In this document: positions 26,584 through 35,367 of the stretch, piece after piece
How the letters are laid out: the number at the start of each line of letters is the position of its first letter
Numbering within the stretch: position 1 is the stretch's first letter
Origin: Salipaludibacillus agaradhaerens
GTDB taxonomy: Bacteria > Bacillota > Bacilli > Bacillales > Salisediminibacteriaceae
DNA: 64,000 nt
Direction of reading: 5' to 3'
Assembly: GCF_002019735.1 (NCBI RefSeq)
Contig: NZ_KV917378.1
Coordinates: forward strand, 4,056,869-4,120,868
Made by a program: the position numbers and the translations under genes
The notes under the pieces: generated by a model
Told to the model about the DNA's origin: nothing
What the model saw: only the letters and a program-made list of their open reading frames with translations
Database searches by the model: none

Positions 26584-28356
26584 ATGAGTAATGGGAAAAT
26601 TATCGTTGTGGGTGGCGGACTAGCCGGCTTGATGGCAACGATTAAAGCAGCAGAAGCAGGAATGAAAGTTGATTTATTCTCAGTCGTACCTGTAAAACGG
26701 TCCCATTCCGTCTGTGCTCAAGGTGGGATAAACGGGGCTTTAAATACGATGGGTGAAGGTGACTCTACTTGGGAGCATTTTGATGATTCAGTTTATGGAG
26801 GGGATTTCCTAGCCAATCAGCCTCCGGTTAAAGCGATGTGTGATGCAGCACCAGGCATTATTCATTTGTTAGACCGTATGGGGGTTATGTTCAATAGAAC
26901 GGCAGAAGGGTTATTGGCTCTTAGACGTTTTGGAGGTACGCAACACCACCGAACCGCTTTTGCTGGAGCTACGACAGGTCAACAACTCTTATATGCCCTA
27001 GATGAGCAAGTAAGAAGGCATGAAGTCAGTGGTCTCGTAACCAAATATGAAGGCTGGGAGTTTTTACACGCTGTCCTAGATGAAGATGGTGTATGTCGAG
27101 GAATGACCGCACAAAATCTTAACTCTTCAGAAATTGAATCCTTTAAGGGTGATGCCGTTATTTTAGCTACTGGTGGCCCAGGAATCATTTTTGGAAAATC
27201 GACGAATTCTATGATAAATACTGGCTATGCTGCTGCAGCTGTTTATGAGCAAGGGGCTTATTATGCTAACGGAGAATTTATCCAAATTCACCCTACAGCT
27301 ATTCCTGGAGATGATAAACTCCGATTAATGAGTGAATCAGCCCGTGGTGAAGGCGGTCGTGTCTGGACATACGACGAAGATGGAAAGCCGTGGTATTTCC
27401 TTGAAGAAAAGTATCCGGCATACGGTAATCTTGTGCCGAGAGATATTGCCACAAGGGAAATTTTCCACGTTTGTGTGGATCTTAAGCGGGGAATTAACGG
27501 GGAAAACATGGTTTATCTTGACCTTTCTCATAAGGACCCAAAAGAGCTAGACATTAAATTAGGTGGCATTATGGAAATCTATGAAAAGTTTATGGGGGAT
27601 GATCCACGGAAGGTGCCGATGAAAATTTTCCCAGCTGTTCATTACTCTATGGGTGGTCTTTGGGTGGATTATGACCAGATGACAAATATTCCTGGCCTAT
27701 TTGCAGCAGGGGAAGTGGATTATTCTATCCATGGTGCGAACCGGCTTGGAGCTAATTCCCTTCTATCATCGATTTACGGAGGTATGGTTGCAGGGCCTAA
27801 AGCAGCAGAATATATCCAAGGCTTAGAAAGTACGTCGGAAGATACACCGGAAAGTGTGTTTGCTGATCAAGTAGCAAAAGATAAGCAACAATTCGATGAT
27901 ATATTGAACATGAAAGGCGATGAAAATGCGTTTAAACTGCATCAGGAATTAGGTAATTTAATGACTGATAATGTGACGGTCGTAAGGGAGAATGATAAGC
28001 TTAAAGCGACTGACGAAAAGATTGTTGAACTACTTGAACGCTATCATAATATTAGCATTGACGATACAGCAAAATGGACGAACCAGAGTGCCGCATTCGT
28101 TAGACAATTAAAGTCAATGATGAATTTAGCACGAGTGATTACGATCGGAGCATACAATCGAAATGAAAGCCGTGGGGCACACTATAAGCCAGAATTCCCC
28201 GAACGCGATGATGAAGAGTGGTTGAAAACGACGAAGGCTAAATATAATCCAGATACTCATTCTCCTGAGTTCGAGTATGAAGAAGTGGATGTCTCTTTAA
28301 TCAAGCCTCGTAAGCGCGACTATACTTCTAAGAAGAAGGCGGGTGAAAAAGCATGA
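26584..28356 (+). CDS. sdhA: Succinate dehydrogenase flavoprotein subunit
   Basis: Oxidises succinate to fumarate with covalent FAD; about 590 residues. The dinucleotide fold is IVVGGGLAGLMAT at the N-terminus. The FAD-linking histidine region is SHSVCAQGGINGAL, and the active site includes HHRTAFAGATTG, HPTAIPGD and NRLGANSLL. GAGGGAG allows starts at GTG 26575, ATG 26581 or ATG 26584; the last gives the N-terminus most like B. subtilis SdhA. Its stop overlaps the sdhB start. Confidence 0.96.
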   Translation: MSNGKIIVVGGGLAGLMATIKAAEAGMKVDLFSVVPVKRSHSVCAQGGINGALNTMGEGDSTWEHFDDSVYGGDFLANQPPVKAMCDAAPGIIHLLDRMGVMFNRTAEGLLALRRFGGTQHHRTAFAGATTGQQLLYALDEQVRRHEVSGLVTKYEGWEFLHAVLDEDGVCRGMTAQNLNSSEIESFKGDAVILATGGPGIIFGKSTNSMINTGYAAAAVYEQGAYYANGEFIQIHPTAIPGDDKLRLMSESARGEGGRVWTYDEDGKPWYFLEEKYPAYGNLVPRDIATREIFHVCVDLKRGINGENMVYLDLSHKDPKELDIKLGGIMEIYEKFMGDDPRKVPMKIFPAVHYSMGGLWVDYDQMTNIPGLFAAGEVDYSIHGANRLGANSLLSSIYGGMVAGPKAAEYIQGLESTSEDTPESVFADQVAKDKQQFDDILNMKGDENAFKLHQELGNLMTDNVTVVRENDKLKATDEKIVELLERYHNISIDDTAKWTNQSAAFVRQLKSMMNLARVITIGAYNRNESRGAHYKPEFPERDDEEWLKTTKAKYNPDTHSPEFEYEEVDVSLIKPRKRDYTSKKKAGEKA

Positions 28357-29117
28357 GTGAAAAAACAATTGAACTCGTCATTAAGCGCCAGAAAGACCAG
28401 AACAGTGAAGCCTACGACGAGAAGTTTAAAATTCCTTATCGTCCAAATATGAATGTTATCTCAGCATTAATGGAGATTAGACGAAATCCTGTCAATGCCA
28501 ATGGTGAAGAAACAACTGCAGTTGCATGGGACGCGAGCTGTCTTGAAGAAGTTTGTGGGGCCTGTTCAATGATTATTAATGGCAAGCCGCGACAATCCTG
28601 TACAGCGCTTATTGATCAATTAGAGCAGCCGATTAAATTAGAACCAATGCATACTTTCCCAGTATTACGAGATTTAACAGTCGATAGAAGTAGAATGTTT
28701 GATTCATTAAAACGAGTGAAAGCTTGGATTCCAATTGACGGCACTTATGATCTCGGTCCCGGTCCAAGGATGCCTGAAGCTAAACGCCAGTGGGCTTATG
28801 AACTATCTAAATGTATGACGTGTGGGGTGTGCTTACAAGCATGTCCGAACGTGAACAGTAAGTCTGAATTTATTGGACCAGCAGCCCTGTCACAAGTGCG
28901 TCTCTTCAATACACATCCTACAGGAGCCATGCAAAAAGCAGAGCGTCTTGAAACATTAATGGAAGGCGAGGGTGGATTAAGTAATTGTGGAAATTCACAA
29001 AACTGTGTGGAAGCTTGTCCGAAAGGTATCCCATTGACGACATCGATCGCCGCTTTAAATCGTGAGACTACCCTGCAATCATTTAAGAACTTCTTTGGGA
29101 CAGACCATACAGCTTAA
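28353..29117 (+). CDS. sdhB: Succinate dehydrogenase iron-sulfur subunit
   Basis: Electron-transfer subunit, 254 residues. The [2Fe-2S] cluster ligands are in CLEEVCGACS and a later cysteine (RQSC); the [4Fe-4S] motif is CMTCGVCLQACP; the third cluster is bound by CGNSQNCVEACPKGIP. The ATG overlaps the sdhA stop (ATGA), so translation is coupled. A hairpin follows. Confidence 0.96.
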   Translation: MSEKTIELVIKRQKDQNSEAYDEKFKIPYRPNMNVISALMEIRRNPVNANGEETTAVAWDASCLEEVCGACSMIINGKPRQSCTALIDQLEQPIKLEPMHTFPVLRDLTVDRSRMFDSLKRVKAWIPIDGTYDLGPGPRMPEAKRQWAYELSKCMTCGVCLQACPNVNSKSEFIGPAALSQVRLFNTHPTGAMQKAERLETLMEGEGGLSNCGNSQNCVEACPKGIPLTTSIAALNRETTLQSFKNFFGTDHTA

Positions 29118-29128
29118 AGGACGACTCA

Positions 29129-29160
29129 AGGAAAGGGGGGATAGCACCCCTTTTCTTCCT
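29129..29160 (+). terminator. Terminator after sdhCAB
   Basis: AAAGGGG and CCCCTTT pair, extended by GG/CC, and the 3' arm is itself T-rich (CCCCTTTTCTTCC). Confidence 0.65.
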
Positions 29161-29292
29161 TTCATGGGTTAAAAGTCACAAAGCTAACTAATCACTAGTT
29201 TGAACATTTGTCCGACACGACTCTTTTAGTGTTAGATAGAGAAAGCATGTACTTGAATGGACGCTACATTCAAGTGTTTTCTCTGACAATTA

Positions 29293-29310
29293 TGAATGAT
29301 TATTCATTCA
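29293..29310 (+). promoter_or_regulatory. FadR operator upstream of ysmA
   Basis: TGAATGATTATTCATTCA fits every fixed position of the B. subtilis FadR box. It overlaps the spacer/-10 (TATACT, 29311) region of the ysmA promoter and so should repress it. Confidence 0.75.
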
Positions 29311-29338
29311 TATACTAGAATTTAAGGAGGGCTATGTG

Positions 29339-29800
29339 ATGAAAAAACCGACCTATATAACTGATTATGAGGCATGGTGTAAAGAATTTAATTATTTCTT
29401 CCCGGTACAGGTACGTTTTTCAGAAACAGATGCTTTTGGACATTTAAATAATACGCAAGCCTTTGTTTATTTTGAACACGCACGGATTCAATTTTTAAAA
29501 GTCGTCGGTTTGATGACACTGTGGATGAAAACGGATGATTTGATTCCTGTAACAGCAGATTTACAATGCGATTATTTTAAGCAAGTATTTTTTGATGAGG
29601 CGTTGCGAATAGGCGTCAAAGTCATGTCTATTGGAACATCATCTGTAGAGCTGCATTATATGATTTTGAATGAACAAAATCAGGTATGCATGACAGGAAG
29701 AGGACGGATCGTTCAAATATCGAAACGAACAGGGACATCAAAAGGGTGGAATGACGAGACGATTAGCCTTTTAAAAAAGGGGCAAACAAAAACGGGATAG
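29339..29800 (+). CDS. ysmA: Acyl-CoA thioesterase, hotdog fold (YsmA)
   Basis: Member of the 4-hydroxybenzoyl-CoA thioesterase family, about 153 residues. The catalytic block RFSETDAFGHLNNTQAFVYF (residues 23-42) carries the conserved aspartate and GHLNN. AAGGAGG suits ATG 29339; the preceding GTG 29336 is possible. The natural substrate is not known for B. subtilis YsmA. Here a perfect FadR box in the promoter indicates co-regulation with beta-oxidation, which supports a fatty acyl-CoA substrate. Located between sdhB and gerE, as in B. subtilis. Confidence 0.88.
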   Translation: MKKPTYITDYEAWCKEFNYFFPVQVRFSETDAFGHLNNTQAFVYFEHARIQFLKVVGLMTLWMKTDDLIPVTADLQCDYFKQVFFDEALRIGVKVMSIGTSSVELHYMILNEQNQVCMTGRGRIVQISKRTGTSKGWNDETISLLKKGQTKTG

Positions 29801-29827
29801 ACAATCTGTTGCTTTCGCCTTTTCTTG

Positions 29828-29857
29828 TCACGGTGGGAAGTACCTTCACATATCATA
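29828..29857 (+). promoter_or_regulatory. Sigma-K type promoter candidate of gerE
   Basis: CATATCATA (29849-29857) fits the sigma-K -10 consensus CATANNNTA, with an AC-containing -35 (TCAC) about 17 bases upstream. gerE is known to be sigma-K dependent in B. subtilis. Confidence 0.5.
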
Positions 29858-29920
29858 CTCATGACTAAATATTCGCCTTAAAACGATTTTAGAACAGCCC
29901 ATGCAAGAAAGGGTGAATGT

Positions 29921-30145
29921 ATGAAGGAGCATGATTTTAGGCCGAAACCACTGTTGACTAAGCGTGAAAGGGAAGTTTTTGAACTACTTGTGCAAGATCA
30001 AACTACGAAAGAGATCGCTTCCCAACTGTTCATAAGTGAAAAAACAGTTCGCAATCATATTTCCAACACAATGCAAAAGCTAGGGGTAAAGGGGCGATCC
30101 CAAGCTGTCATTGAGTTAGTCAGATTAGGTGAACTGAAAATCTAA
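29921..30145 (+). CDS. gerE: Spore coat transcription regulator GerE
   Basis: LuxR/FixJ-type DNA-binding protein of 74 residues, the exact length of B. subtilis GerE and close to it throughout. It works in the mother cell late in sporulation on coat genes. The helix-turn-helix is LTKREREVFELL, then TTKEIASQLFISEKTVRNHI and GVKGRSQAVIELVR. A sigma-K-like promoter precedes it and a strong terminator follows, so it is monocistronic. Confidence 0.97.
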   Translation: MKEHDFRPKPLLTKREREVFELLVQDQTTKEIASQLFISEKTVRNHISNTMQKLGVKGRSQAVIELVRLGELKI

Positions 30146-30151
30146 TGTGAG

Positions 30152-30180
30152 CCGGCTTCTTAAAATGGAAGCCGGTTTTA
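30152..30180 (+). terminator. Terminator after gerE
   Basis: CCGGCTTC pairs with GAAGCCGG (8 bp), then TTTTA. The following 375 bases to glcT are AT-rich, with no supported gene. Confidence 0.8.
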
Positions 30181-30555
30181 CATGATAGAATCACGGTTTC
30201 AATTGGAATGACAGTCATGGGAGTGCTCGTGTTGGTTTATTACATAAAAACGTCATTATTTGATCGATCAAACTAACTGGTGTAAATAACTTGAGGAAAG
30301 AAAGAGGTGGTCACACACAGACTATTTGTATATGTTTGTGTGCTATAGGGATCTTAATTGGTGAATTGATTGAAATATAGACAGTAACTTAGCACATTTT
30401 TCTTTTTCAAAACTCATCTTGCTATTCTTCCAGCTCTATTTGTGATGTCAACGTGCTAATTAAAAATCATTTGATCATTTAGTAGTAAGTTTTTGAACAT
30501 TATATGATATGATGGGGATATAAATTGTCTAAAAACCAAAGAAGGTGTCGAATCA

Positions 30556-31407
30556 ATGGTGAGGGGCCCATTTTATGTTCATAAAACGTTAAATAATAAT
30601 GTCGTGGTTGCTGAATCAGGAGATAACAAAGAAGTTATCTTTATTGGCAAAGGCATCGGTTTTGGCAAAAAGAAAGGCGATATCTTTGAAGAAAAGACGT
30701 ATGATAAAGTCTATTCTCTCGTTGATGAAGTTGAGCAAGAAAAATATTTGCGTCTCGCAACGAAAGAATCAGAAGAAACGTTGCTGATTATTCATGAAGC
30801 GATCGAAAAAATCCACGAAGCGATTGGCTTTCGGTTAGGGGAACAAATTCATTCTGCGCTAACTCAACATCTAGCCTTAGCTTTGCAAAGGACGAGAGAT
30901 CAAACAGATATTAAAAATCCTTTTTTAACAGAAACGAAATGGCTCTATCATGACACGTATTTGATTGCACAAAAAATTGTCGATTTTATAGATAAAAAAA
31001 CAGGCTATAAACTTCCAGAAGCAGAGATTGGTTTCATTACACTCCATATTCAAAGTGCCATTCGAGATAGTGACTCCGTCATTAATAAAGAATCTGATTT
31101 AATCACTAGATGTATTAAATATATTGAGGAAAAAACCGATATCGTTTATAATAAAGACACTGTCAGTTTTAGAAAGCTCATCCATCATTTAAAAAATATG
31201 ATACGAGATCCTATGACAGTAGATTCACAAGCATTAGAGCAAAGTATTATTTTAATGTTGAAGGAAAAAGATCCGGTATGCTATAATATATCCCGGAACT
31301 TAGTTCGGATGATTGAGAAGTCAACGGCAGTTTCTTTTAGTGATTCGGAAGTGTTACATCTCATGCTTTATATTCGAACACTGATTGAACAAAATAATAA
31401 ACCATGA
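30556..31407 (+). CDS. glcT: PTS-dependent RNA antiterminator GlcT
   Basis: BglG/SacY-family RNA-binding antiterminator, 283 residues. The N-terminal CAT domain (1-58) has LNNNVVVAE and FIGKGIGFGKKKGD and binds the RAT hairpin. Two PRD domains follow (about 65-170 and 172-280) with phosphorylatable histidines in LIIHEAIEKIHE, LTQHLALAL and KLIHHLKNM. In B. subtilis GlcT controls ptsG-ptsH-ptsI. Here ptsG is absent and a RAT/terminator lies between glcT and ptsH, so its local target is ptsHI. Confidence 0.93.
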   Translation: MVRGPFYVHKTLNNNVVVAESGDNKEVIFIGKGIGFGKKKGDIFEEKTYDKVYSLVDEVEQEKYLRLATKESEETLLIIHEAIEKIHEAIGFRLGEQIHSALTQHLALALQRTRDQTDIKNPFLTETKWLYHDTYLIAQKIVDFIDKKTGYKLPEAEIGFITLHIQSAIRDSDSVINKESDLITRCIKYIEEKTDIVYNKDTVSFRKLIHHLKNMIRDPMTVDSQALEQSIILMLKEKDPVCYNISRNLVRMIEKSTAVSFSDSEVLHLMLYIRTLIEQNNKP

Positions 31408-31413
31408 CTCGTT

Positions 31414-31443
31414 TACGTGTTACTGATATGATCAGGCATGAGT
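31414..31443 (+). promoter_or_regulatory. RAT (ribonucleic antiterminator) site for GlcT
   Basis: The element GTTACTGATATGATCAGGCA with flanks pairs CTGAT with ATCAG and keeps the GTTACTG...CAGGCA pattern of RAT sites. Its 3' end overlaps the 5' arm of the following terminator by seven bases, so the two structures exclude each other. Confidence 0.8.
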
Positions 31444-31540
31444 AAAGAGGTGTGAATGATAAGGAATAGCTGTACGATAAGGCATTGTTCCATGGGGCTA
31501 TGGCCCCCAGTCATCACGGCCCATTACTCATGTCTTTTTT
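31437..31540 (+). terminator. GlcT-controlled terminator before ptsH
   Basis: CATGAGTAA (31437-31445) pairs with TTACTCATG (31524-31532), followed by TCTTTTTT. The roughly 78-base interior includes a GGGGC/GCCCC hairpin. Opening of this stem by GlcT bound to the RAT would let transcription continue into ptsH. Confidence 0.75.
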
Positions 31541-31698
31541 AGTATACATTTAGGACAAATGTCTGAATTTGTCGCTTTATAAATGGGGAAAATGGGTATC
31601 ATGAGTAACAGTGAACGATGTTTGACATCCATCGTAAGACAGATCATCATCTGAATAGTCAAATTTTAAAAAACATAAAATCTAAGGAGTGTTTAATC

Positions 31699-31962
31699 AT
31701 GGCAGAGAAAAAATTTAAAGTAACAGCAGAAACAGGAATCCACGCACGACCAGCAACACAACTTGTTAATAAAGCAGGTCAGTACGAATCTGAAATTACA
31801 CTTGAGTATAACGGAAAATCTGTTAACTTAAAATCAATTATGGGTGTTATGTCTCTAGGTGTTGGACAAGGGGCAGATGTGACAATTAAAGCTGAAGGAC
31901 CAGATGCAGACGACGCAATCAAAGGTCTTGATGAGATCATGAAACAAGGACTTGCTGAGTAA
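31699..31962 (+). CDS. ptsH: Phosphocarrier protein HPr
   Basis: Central PTS phosphocarrier, 87 residues. The EI-phosphorylated histidine is in [10 protein letters not shown] (His15) and the HPr kinase target serine in [12 protein letters not shown] (Ser46), so the protein can also act as CcpA co-repressor. AAGGAG lies 10 bases before ATG 31699; the frame is open from 31618 but lacks support there. The stop overlaps the ptsI start (TAATG). Confidence 0.97.
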   Translation: MAEKKFKVTAETGIHARPATQLVNKAGQYESEITLEYNGKSVNLKSIMGVMSLGVGQGADVTIKAEGPDADDAIKGLDEIMKQGLAE

Positions 31963-33677
31963 TGTCAACACAACTTACCGGCATTGCTGCTTCAGCCGGG
32001 ATTGCCATCTCAAAAGCGTTTCGTCTTGAAACACCGGATTTAACGGTAGAGAAGAAAACGATTGACACTATTGATGAAGAAATTCAGGCACTGGATGCAG
32101 CTCTACAAACCTCAAAAGATGAACTGGAAAAAATTAAAGAAAAAACGAGACAGGATCTCGGTGATGAGCATGCAGAAATTTTTTCTGCTCATCTTCTTGT
32201 TTTAAGTGATCCTGAGCTCGTGGATCCAATCCGTCAAATGATAAAGGATGAAAAGGTTAATGCGTCGTTTGCATTAAACGAAATTGCTAATCAGTTTGTT
32301 GCTATGTTTGAAGCAATGGATAATGATTACATGAAAGAACGAGCGGCAGACATTCGCGACGTCTCTAAAAGAGTACTATCACACCTTTTAGGTAAACCGA
32401 TTGTCTCACTCGCGGAAATTAATGAAGAAGTGGTCATTATTGCAGATGATTTAACACCTTCAGACACTGCTCAGTTGAACAAGAAATATGTTAAAGGGTT
32501 TGCGACAGACATCGGTGGTCGAACGTCTCATTCAGCTATTATGGCCCGTTCCATGGAAATTCCAGCAGTTGTGGGATCAAAGGAAGTAACGGATCAAGCT
32601 GATGCGGGCATGAATGTGATCGTGGATGGGCTTGAAGGTAACGTTATTATCAACCCTTCTGATGATGAATTAGCTGAGTATCGTCAAAAGCTAGCAGATT
32701 ACGAAGAGCAGAAGAAAGAGTGGGCTAAGCTTGTTAATGAGCCTTCAAAATCAAAAGATGGCGAACATGTTGAATTAGTCGCTAACATTGGTACACCTAA
32801 TGATTTAGAAGGTGTTATTAATAACGGTGCTGAAGGTGTTGGTCTCTATCGTACAGAATTCCTTTACATGGGGCGGGATGAGTTGCCGACGGAAGATGAG
32901 CAATTCGAAGCTTATAAAAAAGTCGTGGAAACGATGGATGGAAAGCCAGTTGTTATTCGAACGCTTGATATAGGTGGAGATAAAGAGCTCCCTTATCTCG
33001 ATCTTCCAAAAGAAATGAACCCCTTCTTAGGATTCCGTGCCATAAGACTTTGCCTTGAAAAAGATGATATGTTCCGAACACAATTGCGAGCATTATTGCG
33101 AGCCAGCACTTTTGGAAATCTGAAAATAATGTTTCCTATGATCGCAACGCTAGATGAATTTAGAGAAGCGAAAGCATTATTAGAAGAAGAAAAGAGTAAG
33201 CTCTTAAGCAATGGCGTAGAAGTAAGTGACAACATTGAAGTAGGTATTATGGTTGAGATTCCTTCAACTGCTGTTATGGCACCGCAATTCGCTAAAGAAG
33301 TTGATTTCTTTAGCATTGGTACAAATGACTTAATTCAATATACCTTTGCAGCTGACCGTATGAATGAGCAAGTATCCTACTTATATCAACCATACAACCC
33401 AGCTATTTTACGTCTTGTGAAAATGGTTATTGACGCATCTCATGCAGAAGGTAAATGGACTGGCATGTGTGGAGAAATGGCCGGTGATGAATTAGCTATT
33501 CCGTTATTGCTTGGATTAGGCTTAGATGAATTCAGCATGAGTGCTACGTCAGTGCTTCCAGCAAGAAGCCAGATCAGTCAAATGACGAAGGCTGAAGCAC
33601 AGTCTATTGCTGAACAAGCTCTTACCCTAAATACGGCTGAAGAGGTTAAGCAATTAGTAGAAAAGACTTTCTTGTAA
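31962..33677 (+). CDS. ptsI: PTS enzyme I
   Basis: Phosphoenolpyruvate-protein phosphotransferase, 571 residues (B. subtilis 570). The phosphohistidine motif [20 protein letters not shown] is at about residue 185. The PEP-binding barrel shows [33 protein letters not shown] and the catalytic cysteine in GMCGEMAGD. It accepts phosphate from PEP and passes it to HPr. One-base overlap with ptsH; a strong terminator follows. Confidence 0.97.
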   Translation: MSTQLTGIAASAGIAISKAFRLETPDLTVEKKTIDTIDEEIQALDAALQTSKDELEKIKEKTRQDLGDEHAEIFSAHLLVLSDPELVDPIRQMIKDEKVNASFALNEIANQFVAMFEAMDNDYMKERAADIRDVSKRVLSHLLGKPIVSLAEINEEVVIIADDLTPSDTAQLNKKYVKGFATDIGGRTSHSAIMARSMEIPAVVGSKEVTDQADAGMNVIVDGLEGNVIINPSDDELAEYRQKLADYEEQKKEWAKLVNEPSKSKDGEHVELVANIGTPNDLEGVINNGAEGVGLYRTEFLYMGRDELPTEDEQFEAYKKVVETMDGKPVVIRTLDIGGDKELPYLDLPKEMNPFLGFRAIRLCLEKDDMFRTQLRALLRASTFGNLKIMFPMIATLDEFREAKALLEEEKSKLLSNGVEVSDNIEVGIMVEIPSTAVMAPQFAKEVDFFSIGTNDLIQYTFAADRMNEQVSYLYQPYNPAILRLVKMVIDASHAEGKWTGMCGEMAGDELAIPLLLGLGLDEFSMSATSVLPARSQISQMTKAEAQSIAEQALTLNTAEEVKQLVEKTFL

Positions 33678-33769
33678 TTGAGTGGCTTAGCTAGAAAATG
33701 AGAGGATCTCGTCACGTCTAGTTAACACGATATGATCGTTCAATAACACGAAAGCATCATCACTCATTG

Positions 33770-33811
33770 CGCTGGTTTACAGCAGAGCTTTTGCTGTATG
33801 CCAGCGTTTTT
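33770..33811 (+). terminator. Terminator after ptsHI
   Basis: CGCTGG/CCAGCG plus ACAGCA/TGCTGT stacked stems, then TTTTT. Strong hairpin. Confidence 0.85.
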
Positions 33812-33907
33812 AAACATAGGCAACCGCTTATACTTGAAATCCATTATAAAAACAGAGAAAATATAAGTGTCCATGTTAATGTTTCGTATTCCGAAAGGAG
33901 GTATAAT

Positions 33908-34387
33908 ATGCCTGAACAGCAAAAGGATAAGACAAGGGAACAGCTTCAAGTTGAGGAAATTGAAAAGTCTCTCAGATTAATTGCGGACATTGTTAAACAA
34001 AAAGGACGCGAAATTCTGAATGAGTTCCCGATTACACCTCCACAATTTGTGGCACTGCAGTGGCTACATGAATATGGTGATATGACTATAGGAGAATTAT
34101 CATCAAAAATGTATTTGGCTTGTAGCACAACGACAGATTTAGTGGATCGTATGGAAAAGAATGACCTCGTAGAGCGGGTAAAGGATACGAATGATCGTCG
34201 TGTTGTCCGTATTCACCTTCTTTCTAAAGGTGCCACTATTATTCGTGAAGTGATTAAGCAACGACAAATTTACTTACAAGATGTTTTAGGAGACTTTTCA
34301 AAAGAAGATGTAGACTTTTTGGAAAAAAGTTTAAGCTTTCTTTATGATGAAATGAAAAGAGATGCGAAAACATGGAAGTCATTTTAA
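33908..34387 (+). CDS. ysmB: MarR-family transcription regulator (YsmB)
   Basis: Winged helix-turn-helix protein of 159 residues. The recognition region is MTIGELSSKMYLACSTTTDL followed by VDRMEKNDLVERVKDTNDRR, the MarR wing. AAAGGAGG precedes ATG 33908; the open frame extends upstream through the ptsI terminator but has no support there. The next gene, racE, starts 25 bases downstream and is probably co-transcribed, as in B. subtilis. Targets and ligand are unknown. Confidence 0.88.
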   Translation: MPEQQKDKTREQLQVEEIEKSLRLIADIVKQKGREILNEFPITPPQFVALQWLHEYGDMTIGELSSKMYLACSTTTDLVDRMEKNDLVERVKDTNDRRVVRIHLLSKGATIIREVIKQRQIYLQDVLGDFSKEDVDFLEKSLSFLYDEMKRDAKTWKSF

Positions 34388-34412
34388 TATATAGATAAAG
34401 GGACGTTGAAGC

Positions 34413-35255
34413 GTGAAAAAACCAATTGGTGTAATTGATTCAGGGGTCGGAGGACTAACTGTTGTCTCTGAAATAATAAGACAATTGCCGAAAGAGGAAA
34501 TAATCTACATCGGAGATACAGCACGCTGTCCATATGGACCGAGAACAGAAGAGGAAGTGCGAGCATATACGTGGGAGATGATTGATTATCTCACCTCTCA
34601 TGATATTAAACTTCTAGTTATAGCATGTAATACAGCGACAGCTGTCATATTAGAGGAAGCGAAGGAGAGGCTCTCTATTCCCGTGTTGGGTGTTATTCAT
34701 CCTGGTGCTACTGCAGCATTAAAAGTAACAACCAACCATCATGTTGGCGTGATAGGGACAGAAGGAACCATTTCGAGTGGCGCCTATCATCGTGAATTGA
34801 CAACAATCAATGATAAAGTAAAAGTTGTCAGTTTAGCTTGTCCTACGCTTGTTCCCCTAGTTGAAACTGGAGAGTTTACTGGCCATATGGCGAGAGAAAT
34901 AATAACGAAAGCATTAGCACCAATTCTACAATACGATATCGATAGTTTAATCTTAGGATGTACACACTATCCCTTACTGGCTCCTTTAATAGAAGAGGTA
35001 GTCGGCTCTAATGTGAAGGTCATCTGTTCTGGTGATGAAACCGCATTGGAAGTGAGTTCACTCCTATACCATAAAGAACTTCTTTATACTGGAGATATCA
35101 CACCACACCATATTTTTTATACGACAGGACTAAAAGCTAATTTTAAGAAAGTAGCTGAAGAGTGGTTAAAACCTCACTCGTTAGATATTAGGGAAACGGA
35201 TTTAAGATTACCGATTCGCTTTTATCAGAAAAAAACAGCTGGATTTCGTTCTTAA
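34413..35255 (+). CDS. racE: Glutamate racemase
   Basis: Makes D-glutamate for peptidoglycan; 280 residues. Two catalytic cysteines are in IACNTATAV (about residue 72) and LGCTHYPLL (about 185). The N-terminus [13 protein letters not shown] and [11 protein letters not shown] are conserved. GTG start with AAAGGGA upstream. B. subtilis RacE has 272 residues. A near-perfect terminator hairpin follows. Confidence 0.95.
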   Translation: MKKPIGVIDSGVGGLTVVSEIIRQLPKEEIIYIGDTARCPYGPRTEEEVRAYTWEMIDYLTSHDIKLLVIACNTATAVILEEAKERLSIPVLGVIHPGATAALKVTTNHHVGVIGTEGTISSGAYHRELTTINDKVKVVSLACPTLVPLVETGEFTGHMAREIITKALAPILQYDIDSLILGCTHYPLLAPLIEEVVGSNVKVICSGDETALEVSSLLYHKELLYTGDITPHHIFYTTGLKANFKKVAEEWLKPHSLDIRETDLRLPIRFYQKKTAGFRS

Positions 35256-35261
35256 GCGACT

Positions 35262-35297
35262 AAAGCACAGCGCATTTTAATGCGTTGTGCTTTTATA
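35262..35297 (+). terminator. Terminator after racE
   Basis: AAAGCACAGCGCATT and AATGCGTTGTGCTTT form a 15-bp stem (two G-T pairs or mismatches) with a 2-base loop, then T residues. Confidence 0.85.
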
Positions 35298-35367
35298 TAT
35301 TCTATTGGTCTAAAAGGATGAAAAAGCTCGTATACATGATAGTACAAACTGTCAAGGAGGGAATGCG

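Noticed and set aside
30208-30276. 22-codon hydrophobic frame between gerE and glcT
   Set aside because: It encodes a single-span-like peptide but has no ribosome binding site and no supporting context.
33767-33907. Longer N-terminus for the MarR protein
   Set aside because: The open frame extends upstream through the ptsHI terminator hairpin; the ATG at 33908 has a strong AAAGGAGG site and gives the normal family length.
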